Positions 16,274 through 24,854 of a DNA stretch of 64,000 nucleotides are shown here, one piece after another (within the stretch, counting starts at the first letter, position 1; every line of letters starts with the position of its first letter). The stretch is from Bacteroidales bacterium UBA2287. Its GTDB lineage: Bacteria > Bacteroidota > Bacteroidia > Bacteroidales > Tenuifilaceae. The notes beneath the pieces are model-generated. The model did no database searches and was not told where the DNA came from. It saw nothing but the letters and a program-made list of their open reading frames with translations. The stretch covers positions 1-64,000 of the forward strand of contig DDWL01000057.1 in NCBI GenBank assembly GCA_002345675.1, given 5' to 3'. The translations under genes and the position numbers were made by a program.

Positions 16274-16432
16274 AAGGTTTCTTAAGCATTATAAACGCCA
16301 TCAAAAACAGGCTTTTTATATTTTTTTGTCGAATTATTCATAAAAACAGGTTATAGTTGCCATTTCTTTTTTATTTTTATGTTTTTAAACGAAGTTGAAC
16401 CTTAAACCCTTAAAACCAAAAACTAAACAGCC

Positions 16433-17266
16433 ATGGAATCCAAAACCCATAAATTAGTAGTTCCTTGGGATTTTAGTCCAGTTACTGAAAATGCACTTCA
16501 GTATGCATTTCGCATTGGAGAGATAACAAAGGATTTTAGTATCGATATTATTCACGTGGTTGAATCGTCGGGACTCTTTGCAAAGGGCAAACTTAACGAA
16601 AAGGAAGCCACCGAAAAAATTAAAGAAGACGTTGCGAGGCTCAAAGAGCAGTATGGAGTAGAAGTTAAAGGCCAAGTTTTGGAAGGAACAATTTTTAAAA
16701 CCCTTAGCGACTATGCATTCGATGTTGAAGCCGACATGGTTATAATGGGAACTCACGGAATTAAGGGTGTTCAAAAACTTACCGGTAGCTGGGCTTTAAA
16801 AGTAATTGCAGGTTCGAATGTTCCATTTTTGGTTGTTCAAGATGCACCTAAGAGCAAGCGAATTTTTGAAAATGTAATTATGCCCCTCGATTTTAAATTT
16901 GAGGAGAAGGAAAAGTTGCAGTGGGCAATTAAAACGTCAACTCAGTACGGCTCTCGAATTCACATTATTTTACCACAAGCAACCGACCACGGGATTCAAA
17001 AAAAGGTTTCGTACAACTTGGCTTACGCAAAAAAGCACCTCGACAGCAATAATATTTCGTACGAAATACACAACTCAGGAAAAGGACGCAGTTTCTCCGA
17101 CGAAATTATAAAACTTGCTGTTGACATTGAGGCCGACCTTATTCTAATAATGACAACTCCCAATCTCGACTTTACCGATTACATGTTTGGAGCGCAAGAG
17201 CAGTATGTTATTGCCAACAATGCTAAAATTGCCGTGCTCTGTATAAATCCTGCAATGATAAGCTAA
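16433..17266 (+). CDS. tandem-domain universal stress protein
   Basis: 277 aa with two UspA domains (~5-140 and ~148-275). Domain 1 keeps the ATP-binding pattern GTHGIKGVQKLTGSW; the matching region of domain 2 (MTTPNLDFTDYMFGAQEQ) lacks the glycines, so only the first domain is likely to bind nucleotide. UspA proteins support survival under stress by mechanisms that vary. It is a single gene with 159 nt upstream and a strong terminator shared with the convergent gene. Confidence 0.85.
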   Translation: MESKTHKLVVPWDFSPVTENALQYAFRIGEITKDFSIDIIHVVESSGLFAKGKLNEKEATEKIKEDVARLKEQYGVEVKGQVLEGTIFKTLSDYAFDVEADMVIMGTHGIKGVQKLTGSWALKVIAGSNVPFLVVQDAPKSKRIFENVIMPLDFKFEEKEKLQWAIKTSTQYGSRIHIILPQATDHGIQKKVSYNLAYAKKHLDSNNISYEIHNSGKGRSFSDEIIKLAVDIEADLILIMTTPNLDFTDYMFGAQEQYVIANNAKIAVLCINPAMIS

Positions 17267-17339
17267 ATGTAAAACCATTAGCCATTAAGGCTAAAATTGC
17301 CCTTAGTGTCGATTTAACAATATGGTTTTAAGGTTTAAA

Positions 17340-17378
17340 TTTAAGGGCGACTTGCATTAAAAGCAAGCCGCCCTTAAA
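17340..17378. terminator. bidirectional intrinsic terminator
   Basis: TTTAAGGGCGACTTGC (17340-17355), a 7-nt AT loop, and GCAAGCCGCCCTTAAA (17363-17378): 16-bp arms with one mismatch, flanked by A/T on both sides. It sits between the convergent UspA gene and the lipoprotein gene at 17382. Confidence 0.8.
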
Positions 17379-17381
17379 TAT

Positions 17382-18833
17382 TTAAAATCCTAACAGGTTC
17401 CTTAGTTCAACTGCGCTGTTTACTTTTTTGCTCTCGAAAGCAAATGTGAATGGCGGCTTAGTTTGCAATCTAAGTTCTTCTATATTAACACCTTTAAACA
17501 AGTCGGAAGGATATAAGCCTAGTTCGTTACCGGGCATTAACATAATAATTCGATGACCCGATTCGGGATTAATTCTCATACTGTTATACTGTTCGGGTTT
17601 TAAACGAATGTAGCCGCTGTTATCACCAAAAACGATTACAACATCTCCGTATAATGTTTGTGTTGAACTAACAGTAAACGTTGGCAAAATTTCGAACCAC
17701 TCGTCCATTTTCATAAGTGCATCAAAGTTGTACACCCCAAGCCTATTAATTGAAAATGCTCGAAACGTTTCGGCCATTAAGTCGATACGTTGCTGCTCTT
17801 CGGCTAATTGAACCATAGCCTCGTCGTAACGTTTCTGCCATTCGGCAGCGGGTAATTTTAAAAGATTTTTCAGCGGAATTACTGCTTCCATCCGTTTTTT
17901 AAACACTTCATCCTTTCGACTATACATTATTTCGTAAACATTGCCACTTATGCGCCTTATGGTATGGTTGGTGATTACCCATTTCCCATTCGAATCCTTA
18001 TCCCAGTTTATTCTAAAATCGCTAGTCCACTTGGGAATTGCTTTTCCGTCGAGGTCTTTCCATAGTATTTCTTGAGGATGGTAGTACGATTTTCCGAACA
18101 AAACCTCGCCGTATGCTACTGCGTTGTACATTTTCACTTTATAGTCTTCGAGTTTTCGTTTAATCGATTTGCTCTCGCGATTCTCTCGAATTTTTTGCCA
18201 ATCGTTGTTAAGGTATATGTCGAGGAAGCGACCAAAACTTAAAACAAAGTACTCGTTACCCATAAAAAGCGAAGGCTTTTGCGTTTGGAGCGCTGAAAAT
18301 GCTTCGGCTTTTTCGGTATTAACCTCTGTTTCGGGTAGGTCAATCCAATCCCATGCTCCCGACTGCGGGTTCATGTAGAAAAAACTATAGTCGGAGCCAG
18401 CATACTTCGAAGCCAAGCGAATGTCGATTTTTTTGCCTTGGGCAACCGATAGCTTTTCGCCATTTAGCCGGGCATCAATTTCGAACATACCCGCCGTACG
18501 AAAATGTCGAGTTTCGCCCATCGATTCGAACTCCATGTGAATTCCGGCTAGCAAAATGTCGATGGCATCGTGAAACTCGCGGTAAAAAATGTCAACGTTA
18601 CCTGTGGCCACATCTCCATTGCTTTTTACAAAGCAATTTTGGGGAACAAAAATCGATGTTCCGTTGGCAAATTGAAGCATGGTGTCGGTTTGGGCATTAA
18701 TGGCAAAGGACTTAAGCGGCACCTCCATTCCTGAATATGGGGGCTGGGGTTTCCACTCGGCGGCTTTTTTACAGCTAACCCCAATACTTAATAGCCCTGC
18801 GAAAATTGCAAGAGTTACAAAGGTCTTTTTCAT
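17382..18833 (-). CDS. hypothetical lipoprotein
   Basis: 483 aa. Signal with lipobox LSIGVSC (Cys ~21) followed by KKAAEW. No family recognised. Residues ~50-140 (GTSIFVPQNCFV, GNVDIFYREFHDAIDILLAGI, TAGMFEIDAR) are beta-rich and resemble the ZU5-like/Ig-like N-terminal region seen in other Bacteroidota lipoproteins. Residues ~340-375 are a charged helix. The start codon overlaps the stop of the upstream 239-aa gene by 4 nt, so the two are translationally coupled and probably work together in the envelope. Confidence 0.65.
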   Translation of the reverse strand: MKKTFVTLAIFAGLLSIGVSCKKAAEWKPQPPYSGMEVPLKSFAINAQTDTMLQFANGTSIFVPQNCFVKSNGDVATGNVDIFYREFHDAIDILLAGIHMEFESMGETRHFRTAGMFEIDARLNGEKLSVAQGKKIDIRLASKYAGSDYSFFYMNPQSGAWDWIDLPETEVNTEKAEAFSALQTQKPSLFMGNEYFVLSFGRFLDIYLNNDWQKIRENRESKSIKRKLEDYKVKMYNAVAYGEVLFGKSYYHPQEILWKDLDGKAIPKWTSDFRINWDKDSNGKWVITNHTIRRISGNVYEIMYSRKDEVFKKRMEAVIPLKNLLKLPAAEWQKRYDEAMVQLAEEQQRIDLMAETFRAFSINRLGVYNFDALMKMDEWFEILPTFTVSSTQTLYGDVVIVFGDNSGYIRLKPEQYNSMRINPESGHRIIMLMPGNELGLYPSDLFKGVNIEELRLQTKPPFTFAFESKKVNSAVELRNLLGF

Positions 18834-19549
18834 AATGGTTTGTTTTGGGTTTTTAATGTTTGGTTTTGGTAAAAGTAATTGGCCACATCGAAGTAAGAAA
18901 AACGCCCCATGGAGAGGCTGCCGTATGGAAATGTTTTTTGCTGCGAAACCTTCGCCAGGTCGGGGTAACTTGCTGTAAGTCCAAGGTTATATGCCGACGA
19001 TAGTATCATTAGCTGCTCGCTGGGATTGCTGTTAATTTCTCTTTTAAACCTTTCGTTTGCTATTGTAATAAAACAGGCAAGGTAAAGGCTTTGCCAGTTA
19101 GGCTGTTTTAAGCGGGCAACGCGATCTTTTCGTCTTTCTAATTCGGTGCAATTGGCCTTGTAGGTTACAATTTTGGCAAACTTAAGCTTTAACTGGCTGC
19201 TCTTTTCAATTTCGGCCTCGAGGTTTTCAATAAACGATGGCTTCATTTGAAAGCGACCTATCGAGAAATCGGCCACGGTACTTCCCCCGGTAACATATGC
19301 AAGTTCGAGTGCGGTAGTTTCGGCAAAATCGCGAAAGCGGTTGTAGCGAATAATCTCGGGAAACACCACTGAAATTGCTAAATCGGAGTTTATGCCAAAG
19401 GCATTAAAGTACTGTTTAAAATGGACAAGATTCTTTTTATAGAAAGCAACCGACTCGTGATAAGATTCGCCAAAATACTCCTCGGGCGAAAGTGCATTAG
19501 CATTTATAGAGCTGCTAAAAAGCAAAGTTGCAATCCAAACACATTTCAT
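18830..19549 (-). CDS. secreted protein, possibly lysozyme-like
   Basis: 239 aa with a signal peptide (to about INANA, residue ~19). ISVVFPEIIRYNRF provides a Glu, and ADFSIGRFQMKPSF resembles the GxxQ(M/I)xPS segment of lytic transglycosylases; the spacing is unusual, so a peptidoglycan-cleaving role is only a suggestion. The end overlaps the start of the 483-aa lipoprotein (4 nt), an operon hallmark. Predicted to be periplasmic. Confidence 0.55.
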   Translation of the reverse strand: MKCVWIATLLFSSSINANALSPEEYFGESYHESVAFYKKNLVHFKQYFNAFGINSDLAISVVFPEIIRYNRFRDFAETTALELAYVTGGSTVADFSIGRFQMKPSFIENLEAEIEKSSQLKLKFAKIVTYKANCTELERRKDRVARLKQPNWQSLYLACFITIANERFKREINSNPSEQLMILSSAYNLGLTASYPDLAKVSQQKTFPYGSLSMGRFSYFDVANYFYQNQTLKTQNKPL

Positions 19550-19622
19550 CCTAAGTTTTTATTTAAAGTTAGCGAAAAAATGAATGGCTACAATTATTAA
19601 ACTCATCTATGCCCTTTTTTAA

Positions 19623-19630
19623 TACTTTTG
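19623..19630 (+). promoter_or_regulatory. -7 box TACTTTTG for antiterminator gene
   Basis: TAnnTTTG match 22 nt before the GTG at 19652. An in-frame stop at 19634-19636 excludes a start further upstream, so the leader is near 15 nt. Confidence 0.5.
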
Positions 19631-19651
19631 TGGTGAAAAATAAATGTTTGC

Positions 19652-20161
19652 GTGCTCGACATAAGAACTCCAAGATGGTTTGCTGCATACACAAAGCCCA
19701 AGAACGAAAAAAAAGTTCTTGAGCGGCTTACTGCTATTGGCATTGAGGCATACCTTCCGTTACAAAAAAGGTTGAAGCAATGGAGCGACCGAAAAAAGGT
19801 TAGTGAAGAGCCCGTTATTCGCTCTTACATTTTCGTTCGCATTGTTGAGAAGGACTACTACAAGGTACTAAATACAGCTGGAGTAATTAGGTATATAACC
19901 TTTGAAGGAAAGGCAGCACCAATTCCCGACAAGCAAATAGAGGTACTCAGGCAACTTCTCGAACAAAACCTTGCCATTGAAGCAGTTGAAGAACAATTAC
20001 AACCAGGCGAAATGGTCGAAATTCGAATGGGAAGCATGATGGGTATTACTGGCGAACTTGTTGAACACAACGGAGCCAAAAAGGTAATAATTCGAATCGA
20101 TCACGTTTCGCACTCGCTGCTGGTTACCCTACCAAAGGAGTATATTGCTAAAGCAATTTAA
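19652..20161 (+). CDS. NusG-like transcription antiterminator (UpxY type)
   Basis: 169 aa starting at GTG. The NusG N-terminal domain (~8-105) shows WFAAYTKPKNEKKVLERL, EAYLPL and RSYIFVRI; a KOW-type domain follows (~118-165, PGEMVEIRMGSMMGITGEL). The wording matches the UpxY/LoaP-like specialised paralogues rather than housekeeping NusG. UpxY proteins bind RNA polymerase early in capsule operons and let it read through. Here no polysaccharide cluster follows: the next gene is convergent rpiB, overlapping by 4 nt. It may therefore act in trans. Confidence 0.8.
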   Translation: MLDIRTPRWFAAYTKPKNEKKVLERLTAIGIEAYLPLQKRLKQWSDRKKVSEEPVIRSYIFVRIVEKDYYKVLNTAGVIRYITFEGKAAPIPDKQIEVLRQLLEQNLAIEAVEEQLQPGEMVEIRMGSMMGITGELVEHNGAKKVIIRIDHVSHSLLVTLPKEYIAKAI

Positions 20162-20589
20162 ATTTTAGCAACACGGTCAGCGTGTCGGCCACCCTCGAAC
20201 TGGGCATTTAAAAATGCATCGACAATCTTTTTTGCCTCTTCAATCGTTACGTAACGAGCAGGAATAGCACATACATTGGCATTATTATGCTGGCGGGCAA
20301 GTGCAGCAATTTCGGGAATCCAGCTAAGAGCCGACCTTATGCCCTTGTGCTTGTTAGCGGTAATATTTACACCGTTGCCACTGCCACAGAATACAAGCCC
20401 TAAGTCGAACTCTCCATTTTCAACAGCCGTAGCAAGTGGGTGAACAAAATCGGGGTAATCGACACTCTGATCGGTGTATGGTCCAAAGTCCTTTACTGTA
20501 TGACCAGCATTTTGAAGGTAAGGAATAATCTCCCTTTTTACCGAAAACCCAGCATGGTCGCCGCCAAGGGCAATTTTATATAATCTCAT
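20158..20589 (-). CDS. rpiB: ribose-5-phosphate isomerase B
   Basis: 143 aa from the ATG at 20589. It interconverts ribose-5-phosphate and ribulose-5-phosphate in the cytosol (pentose phosphate pathway). Landmarks: IALGGDHAGFSVK at the start, DYPDFV, and the active-site loop FCGSGNGVNITANK with the catalytic Cys. The frame stays open to 20631, but a TATATTTG box at 20607-20614 lies inside that extension and MRLYKIALGGDHAG is the normal family start, so the shorter form is chosen. The 3' end overlaps the convergent antiterminator gene by 4 nt. Confidence 0.93.
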   Translation of the reverse strand: MRLYKIALGGDHAGFSVKREIIPYLQNAGHTVKDFGPYTDQSVDYPDFVHPLATAVENGEFDLGLVFCGSGNGVNITANKHKGIRSALSWIPEIAALARQHNNANVCAIPARYVTIEEAKKIVDAFLNAQFEGGRHADRVAKI

Positions 20590-20606
20590 GGTTATTGCTA
20601 TTTTTG

Positions 20607-20614
20607 CAAATATA
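20607..20614 (-). promoter_or_regulatory. -7 box TATATTTG for rpiB
   Basis: Minus-strand match to TAnnTTTG 17 nt upstream of the ATG at 20589; it decides the rpiB start. Confidence 0.5.
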
Positions 20615-20675
20615 ATCAATTCTATAGCCATATTTTGCTTGTTGTGGACTGTAGACTGCTAACTGCTGATTGAAA

Positions 20676-21809
20676 ATGTCGGGAATTTACATCCATATTC
20701 CGTTTTGCCGTAAAAAGTGCGCCTACTGCGACTTTTACTCCGTAGGAGAAGGTTTTGGCACCGAAAGGTTTACCCAAATACTTATACATGAACTTGAACT
20801 ACGAAAAAATTACCTTGAAACGATAAACAATTCAATAGAAACCATTTACCTAGGTGGTGGTACACCATCGCTTTTAATAATTGACGAGGTTGAGCAAATC
20901 CTCTCTTCAATTAAAAGAACTTTTCCCGTTGTACAAAATGCCGAAGTAACAATGGAGGTTAATCCCGACGACCTTTCTCGTGAATACCTTTTCAGCTTAC
21001 GAAAAAAAGGGGTTAACCGACTAAGCATTGGCATTCAATCGTTTTCCGATACCGATTTAACGTTTTTGGGAAGACGGCACAATGCGCAAAGCGCAATCGA
21101 ATCGGTTAAAATGGCTCAGGATGCTGGTTTCGATAATATAAGCATCGACCTAATTTATGGAATCCCATCGTCGTCGAACGAAATTTGGGAGGAGAACCTA
21201 AAAACTGCGTTTAGCCTCAATATCCAGCACCTTTCGTGCTACCATCTTACCATTGAGCCATTAACGGCGCTTTACCGAAAATGGCAAAAGGGAACTGTAA
21301 ACCCCATTTCCGAAGAGCAAAGCGTGGCACAATTCAACATTCTTTGTGAAATGGCTGCAAAACATGAATTTGAGCACTATGAGGTTTCGAACCTTTGCAA
21401 GCCAAAATACGAGTCGAAACACAATTCGGCTTACTGGAAAGGTATTCCGTACTTAGGATTAGGTCCTTCGGCACATTCGTACAACAGTGTAAGCCGTTGC
21501 TGGAACCCAGCCTCCATTTCGGTTTGGGCCGAAGCGATTGAAAAGGGAATCTCGCCCGCTGAAACCGAAATACTAACCGAGAAAGATATGTTAAACGAAT
21601 ACCTTATGGTTTCGCTACGAACAGCCTGGGGAATTGACTGTTATGAAATTGAGGAAAAGTTTGGTGTAAAAAACTCAATTAGAATAAAGGAAATTGCTAA
21701 AAAATATATCGAAAACAGTTCAATGCTATTTAATGGCAGTAGAATTTCGATTAATCCCTCGCACTTTTTTGTATCGGATTCGATTATTTTGGATTTTATT
21801 GAAGAGTAA
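20676..21809 (+). CDS. hemW: radical SAM heme chaperone HemW
   Basis: 377 aa from the ATG at 20676 (an in-frame TTG lies two codons upstream). SGIYIHIPFC then Cys11-x3-Cys15-x2-Cys18 (CRKKCAYC) is the radical SAM cluster motif; the extra Phe/Ser tail (CDFYS) is typical of HemW/HemN-like proteins. GGGTPSLL and the NPDD motif follow, and a C-terminal HemN domain (~290-375) is present. HemW delivers heme rather than oxidising coproporphyrinogen. It stands alone, divergent from rpiB. Confidence 0.9.
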   Translation: MSGIYIHIPFCRKKCAYCDFYSVGEGFGTERFTQILIHELELRKNYLETINNSIETIYLGGGTPSLLIIDEVEQILSSIKRTFPVVQNAEVTMEVNPDDLSREYLFSLRKKGVNRLSIGIQSFSDTDLTFLGRRHNAQSAIESVKMAQDAGFDNISIDLIYGIPSSSNEIWEENLKTAFSLNIQHLSCYHLTIEPLTALYRKWQKGTVNPISEEQSVAQFNILCEMAAKHEFEHYEVSNLCKPKYESKHNSAYWKGIPYLGLGPSAHSYNSVSRCWNPASISVWAEAIEKGISPAETEILTEKDMLNEYLMVSLRTAWGIDCYEIEEKFGVKNSIRIKEIAKKYIENSSMLFNGSRISINPSHFFVSDSIILDFIEE

Positions 21810-22169
21810 AAACTTAGTAACTAATCAGTATGATTAAATCACTAAAATTCAAACACATGCCACAAATTAACTTCGTTGAGGGCTAAAGCCGTTCGCAGAT
21901 TAAAAATCTACAATTTAATTAGAATTTCCTCAGATAAAACAACCTTTGGTTGTTTTAAATCTGTGAATCTGTGGCAATTATATTTTAATTTAGAAACTGA
22001 TTAGTTACAAAAATTAAACCGTAAAGAACCGATAACGGTTTGGGGTTTTATGCATACAGGAAGAATGGAATAGCATCATTATCGAAGGATACGAAGTTTA
22101 GATAAAGCTGAAACGACTCCAAATTCGCTAGAAAACATGCTTGCATTACATACTTTGTTGGAGCTTAAC
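21810..22169. other. intergenic spacer with AT-rich hairpin
   Basis: 360 bp with no convincing gene. The main structure is a 9-bp perfect hairpin at 21936-21956 (AAAACAACC, TTT, GGTTGTTTT) inside a longer imperfect palindrome CAGAT...ATCTG (21931-21963). It could terminate transcripts from either side. Bases 22040-22165 look like degraded coding DNA but carry stops in every frame I followed. Confidence 0.5.
21936..21960. terminator. possible bidirectional terminator
   Basis: 9-bp stem with a 3-nt loop, bordered by A/T runs, between hemW (plus) and the Rpn-type gene (minus). Confidence 0.4.
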
Positions 22170-23039
22170 TTATAATCCTTCAATTACCTCTATAGTTAAT
22201 CCTGTTGATTTAACTATTAAATCAATAGAAACATTGTTGTATTTTAACTCTTTAGCAATTTGAATTTTTTCATTCTTTCTTTCCTCTTTTCTAATTCTAT
22301 CTTCCTCGTCCACTTTAAGAGACCACGCCATACTTGCATTATACCTTAAATCCTCTTGATATTTTTTATATGTTACTAATTCTTCTTCCGATAATCTGTC
22401 GACCCTTAAAAGTTCCTTGGCTTTATTAATACCTTGCGCTGTAAAATCGTCCTTTATCTCATTGTTTTTCAGGTAGTAAATCCATTCGTCAAGCGTTGAC
22501 GTTGCAATGTCGTTGAATTGATTAACCTTGACTACGTAGTATTCGGGGAAAATTTCAAACGGCTCATTCTTCCCAAGAATTTCAACCTGCTTGTCGGATA
22601 GTTTTAACTTATCCTTTTTATGAATTCCAACAAAATCAGTTCTTCCATAATAGATGTAGTCGTCTCCCTGTCCAAGGTCAAAATACACAATGTTAACTGA
22701 ATATACTTTTTTAACGTTCTTGTAAGGCTCTCCAACTGATATGTATTCTGTAATTACTTTTGATGTTCCATATGCCATTCTGTGGAAATAGTCGTACTCA
22801 TTCTGATTCTGCATTTCAACTATAACCGTTTCTCCCTTTGAATTTTTCACAAGAATATCAACACGATTGTACTTGTCGTTATCGAATTTTTGATTACCCT
22901 CACTCTCAAGAATTGTTTCGATCGTAATCCTCTCTTTCAGCAATTCCGACAGAAACCCCTCAAGTACTGTGAAGTTAGCCTTGTTTCTTAGTAATCGCTT
23001 AATAGCCCAATCGAACCGTATTAAATTCCTGTTATTCAT
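22170..23039 (-). CDS. Rpn-type PD-(D/E)XK nuclease family protein
   Basis: 289 aa from the ATG at 23039. Opening FDWAIKRLLRNKANFTVLEGFL, and the nuclease core VDILVKNSKGETVIVEMQNQ split as D...(E)x(Q), are typical of the PD-(D/E)XK transposase/Rpn family (PF12784-like). These proteins promote RecA-independent recombination in E. coli; their real role is unsettled. The C-terminal charged helix is also typical. An in-frame TTG lies at 23057, but it overlaps the -7 box, so ATG 23039 is preferred. Stands alone at the edge of an accessory-looking patch. Confidence 0.85.
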   Translation of the reverse strand: MNNRNLIRFDWAIKRLLRNKANFTVLEGFLSELLKERITIETILESEGNQKFDNDKYNRVDILVKNSKGETVIVEMQNQNEYDYFHRMAYGTSKVITEYISVGEPYKNVKKVYSVNIVYFDLGQGDDYIYYGRTDFVGIHKKDKLKLSDKQVEILGKNEPFEIFPEYYVVKVNQFNDIATSTLDEWIYYLKNNEIKDDFTAQGINKAKELLRVDRLSEEELVTYKKYQEDLRYNASMAWSLKVDEEDRIRKEERKNEKIQIAKELKYNNVSIDLIVKSTGLTIEVIEGL

Positions 23040-23054
23040 GAATATAGTTTTGGA

Positions 23055-23062
23055 CAAAGATA
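23055..23062 (-). promoter_or_regulatory. -7 box TATCTTTG for Rpn-type gene
   Basis: Minus-strand TAnnTTTG match directly upstream of the ATG at 23039, giving a leader of about 9 nt and excluding the TTG at 23057 as start. Confidence 0.5.
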
Positions 23063-23269
23063 ATTATTTTTCGGGTTCGTATTTTGAATCTATGTTGCAT
23101 TTTCCTCTTCATGCCCTACCCCAAACGGTTTGAATATGGTGCGTTTGGCATTTCAAAGCTCCAATCATTCAATATTCTACAATGTTTATAATTGCTAACA
23201 TCCTCATATTTAGCACCATCTGCCAAGTGCACTATATTTATTGTTAACGGCTTTTATTTTTAACTAATA

Positions 23270-23755
23270 TCATTCAACCTCTTTTAAAGGTGCCGGGTAT
23301 GAAAAGCATATTTGCTTAAATAACCATTTATTTTCACTCTTTATTAATGATCCAACCATTCGTATCTCATAAACTTTTCCATTTCTCCATGGGCCACTTT
23401 CTCCAACAACCTCAAACCATGCCACCTCATTGTCTATCCTTATATCTATTTTCTCAATTGGGATTTTAAGGTCAAACCATTTTTTCCAGTCCCAGAGAGT
23501 CAGATTTTTCACACTCTCTTTTCCCTTAAAGAACTCATGTGAAGCAATCCCCATAAAAACTATATCGTTTGAGAACATTTTAAGAAAGTCGTCAATTATT
23601 GTTGTATCTCTTTTTGTATATCCATCTTGAAATTGCTGTAAAACTTCGGTAACATCTTTTCTGTCTATCTGTTCGGTATTATTTGTTTGCGAAAATGATA
23701 CCGTATTAAATGTCAGCAATATAAGCGATATTAAAATAATATTTAGTTGTTTCAT
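23270..23755 (-). CDS. secreted SnoaL/NTF2-like protein
   Basis: 161 aa with a signal peptide (to about VSFSQ, residue ~23). The rest reads as an NTF2-like cone: a helical start (VTEVLQQFQDGYTKRDTTIIDDFLKMFS), then strands with DIVFMG, AWFEVVGE and KWLFKQICFS, as in SnoaL-like/DUF4440 proteins. Such domains bind small hydrophobic ligands or act as enzymes; the role here is unknown. It begins 1 nt after the PD40 lipoprotein stop, so the two are one operon. Codon use differs from the neighbours. Confidence 0.7.
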   Translation of the reverse strand: MKQLNIILISLILLTFNTVSFSQTNNTEQIDRKDVTEVLQQFQDGYTKRDTTIIDDFLKMFSNDIVFMGIASHEFFKGKESVKNLTLWDWKKWFDLKIPIEKIDIRIDNEVAWFEVVGESGPWRNGKVYEIRMVGSLIKSENKWLFKQICFSYPAPLKEVE

Positions 23756-23756
23756 A

Positions 23757-24779
23757 TTATAATAATTTTATTGTTTTTTTTCTGTAATTATCAATAACCT
23801 TAGTACTCACCCAATAGATATCAGTTTTTCCTCTCTGAGGATTACTGGAGGATTGTACAAAATCATCTTTAATTTTTTTATACGTTAATTTTTTCAGGTC
23901 ATTATGTAATTCAACTGGTTGATTTGAAACAAAAAAGAAATATTTCCCATCAGGTGAAGTAATAGGGCAAAATTCTCTGCCAGTCATATTTATCTCTTCA
24001 CTCATCCTTTGTGGATTGCTCCAACTTCCTTCACTATTAAATGTTATATATAAACCAGAGCCCTCCTCTCTTCCATATGATGAGAATATCATATAATCTT
24101 CTTCAGAGGAAATAAAAACATCACCTTCCCAATGACTGTTTATAGTGTCATTTAGCCTAACCGGGTTTTGGAAACCATTTTCGTCTTTCTCAGCATAAAA
24201 AATGTCTTTGTTATTCTTTCCTATCCTTCCGGAGGAGAAATACAGTTTTCCATTTTTGGTAAGACTTGGGTATGTTTCATCTGCCTCTGAATTAATCCCA
24301 TTTTCTAATCTTTCCGGTTCTGACCAATTCTCTCTATCTTTTTGAGTTCTCCAAATATCCCAATCACTTTTGGCTTTGTTTGTTGAATCAATGGGTCTTT
24401 TAGAAATAAAGTAGAGCCAATTACCATCATAAGAAATAAAAGGATCAGCGTCAGAATATTCACCTGAAAATGGAGCTACCTCTGGTTCAGACCATTGTTT
24501 GCCATCATATTTCATCATCACAATAACCAATTGTCCGTTAGGCATCCTAATAGAATAATAAAACTCTTTATAATCAGGCGAAAATGCAGCATTGATCTCT
24601 GCCATTCCTGTTGAAACAATATTAGGAGCAAAAATTTCAGGTTTTAGTCCGGGTTCTTTTTGTCCTAAGTATTTGCCTGTCAATTTAGGAAATTTTCCCT
24701 CCGCTTCTTGTTCTATTATATTGTCATTGCATCCAAATAATGTGATTGCAATCAAAGTTAAAATCCAGAATTTTGTCAT
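23757..24779 (-). CDS. PD40/TolB-like propeller lipoprotein
   Basis: 340 aa; lipobox IAITLFGC (Cys ~17). Repeated PD40-type strands follow: AAFSPDYKEFYYS, PFISYDGNWLYFISKRP, SLTKNGKLYFSSGR, FISSEEDYMIFSS and ITSPDGKYFFFVSN, giving about five blades of a TolB/OmpA-neighbour-like propeller. Envelope-anchored, binding partner unknown. Serine codon TCG, very common in surrounding genes, is rare here, which suggests acquisition from elsewhere. First gene of a pair with the NTF2-like protein. Confidence 0.75.
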   Translation of the reverse strand: MTKFWILTLIAITLFGCNDNIIEQEAEGKFPKLTGKYLGQKEPGLKPEIFAPNIVSTGMAEINAAFSPDYKEFYYSIRMPNGQLVIVMMKYDGKQWSEPEVAPFSGEYSDADPFISYDGNWLYFISKRPIDSTNKAKSDWDIWRTQKDRENWSEPERLENGINSEADETYPSLTKNGKLYFSSGRIGKNNKDIFYAEKDENGFQNPVRLNDTINSHWEGDVFISSEEDYMIFSSYGREEGSGLYITFNSEGSWSNPQRMSEEINMTGREFCPITSPDGKYFFFVSNQPVELHNDLKKLTYKKIKDDFVQSSSNPQRGKTDIYWVSTKVIDNYRKKTIKLL

Positions 24780-24854
24780 GTTTATTTTGTTTATTCGGGG
24801 TTCTTTATAATGCCGTTAACATTCGGATACAAAGGTTTTCGCAAAGAATAGTTT

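Noticed and set aside
20158..20631. Longer rpiB starting at 20631
   Set aside because: A -7 box lies inside the extension, and the extra residues precede the normal family start.
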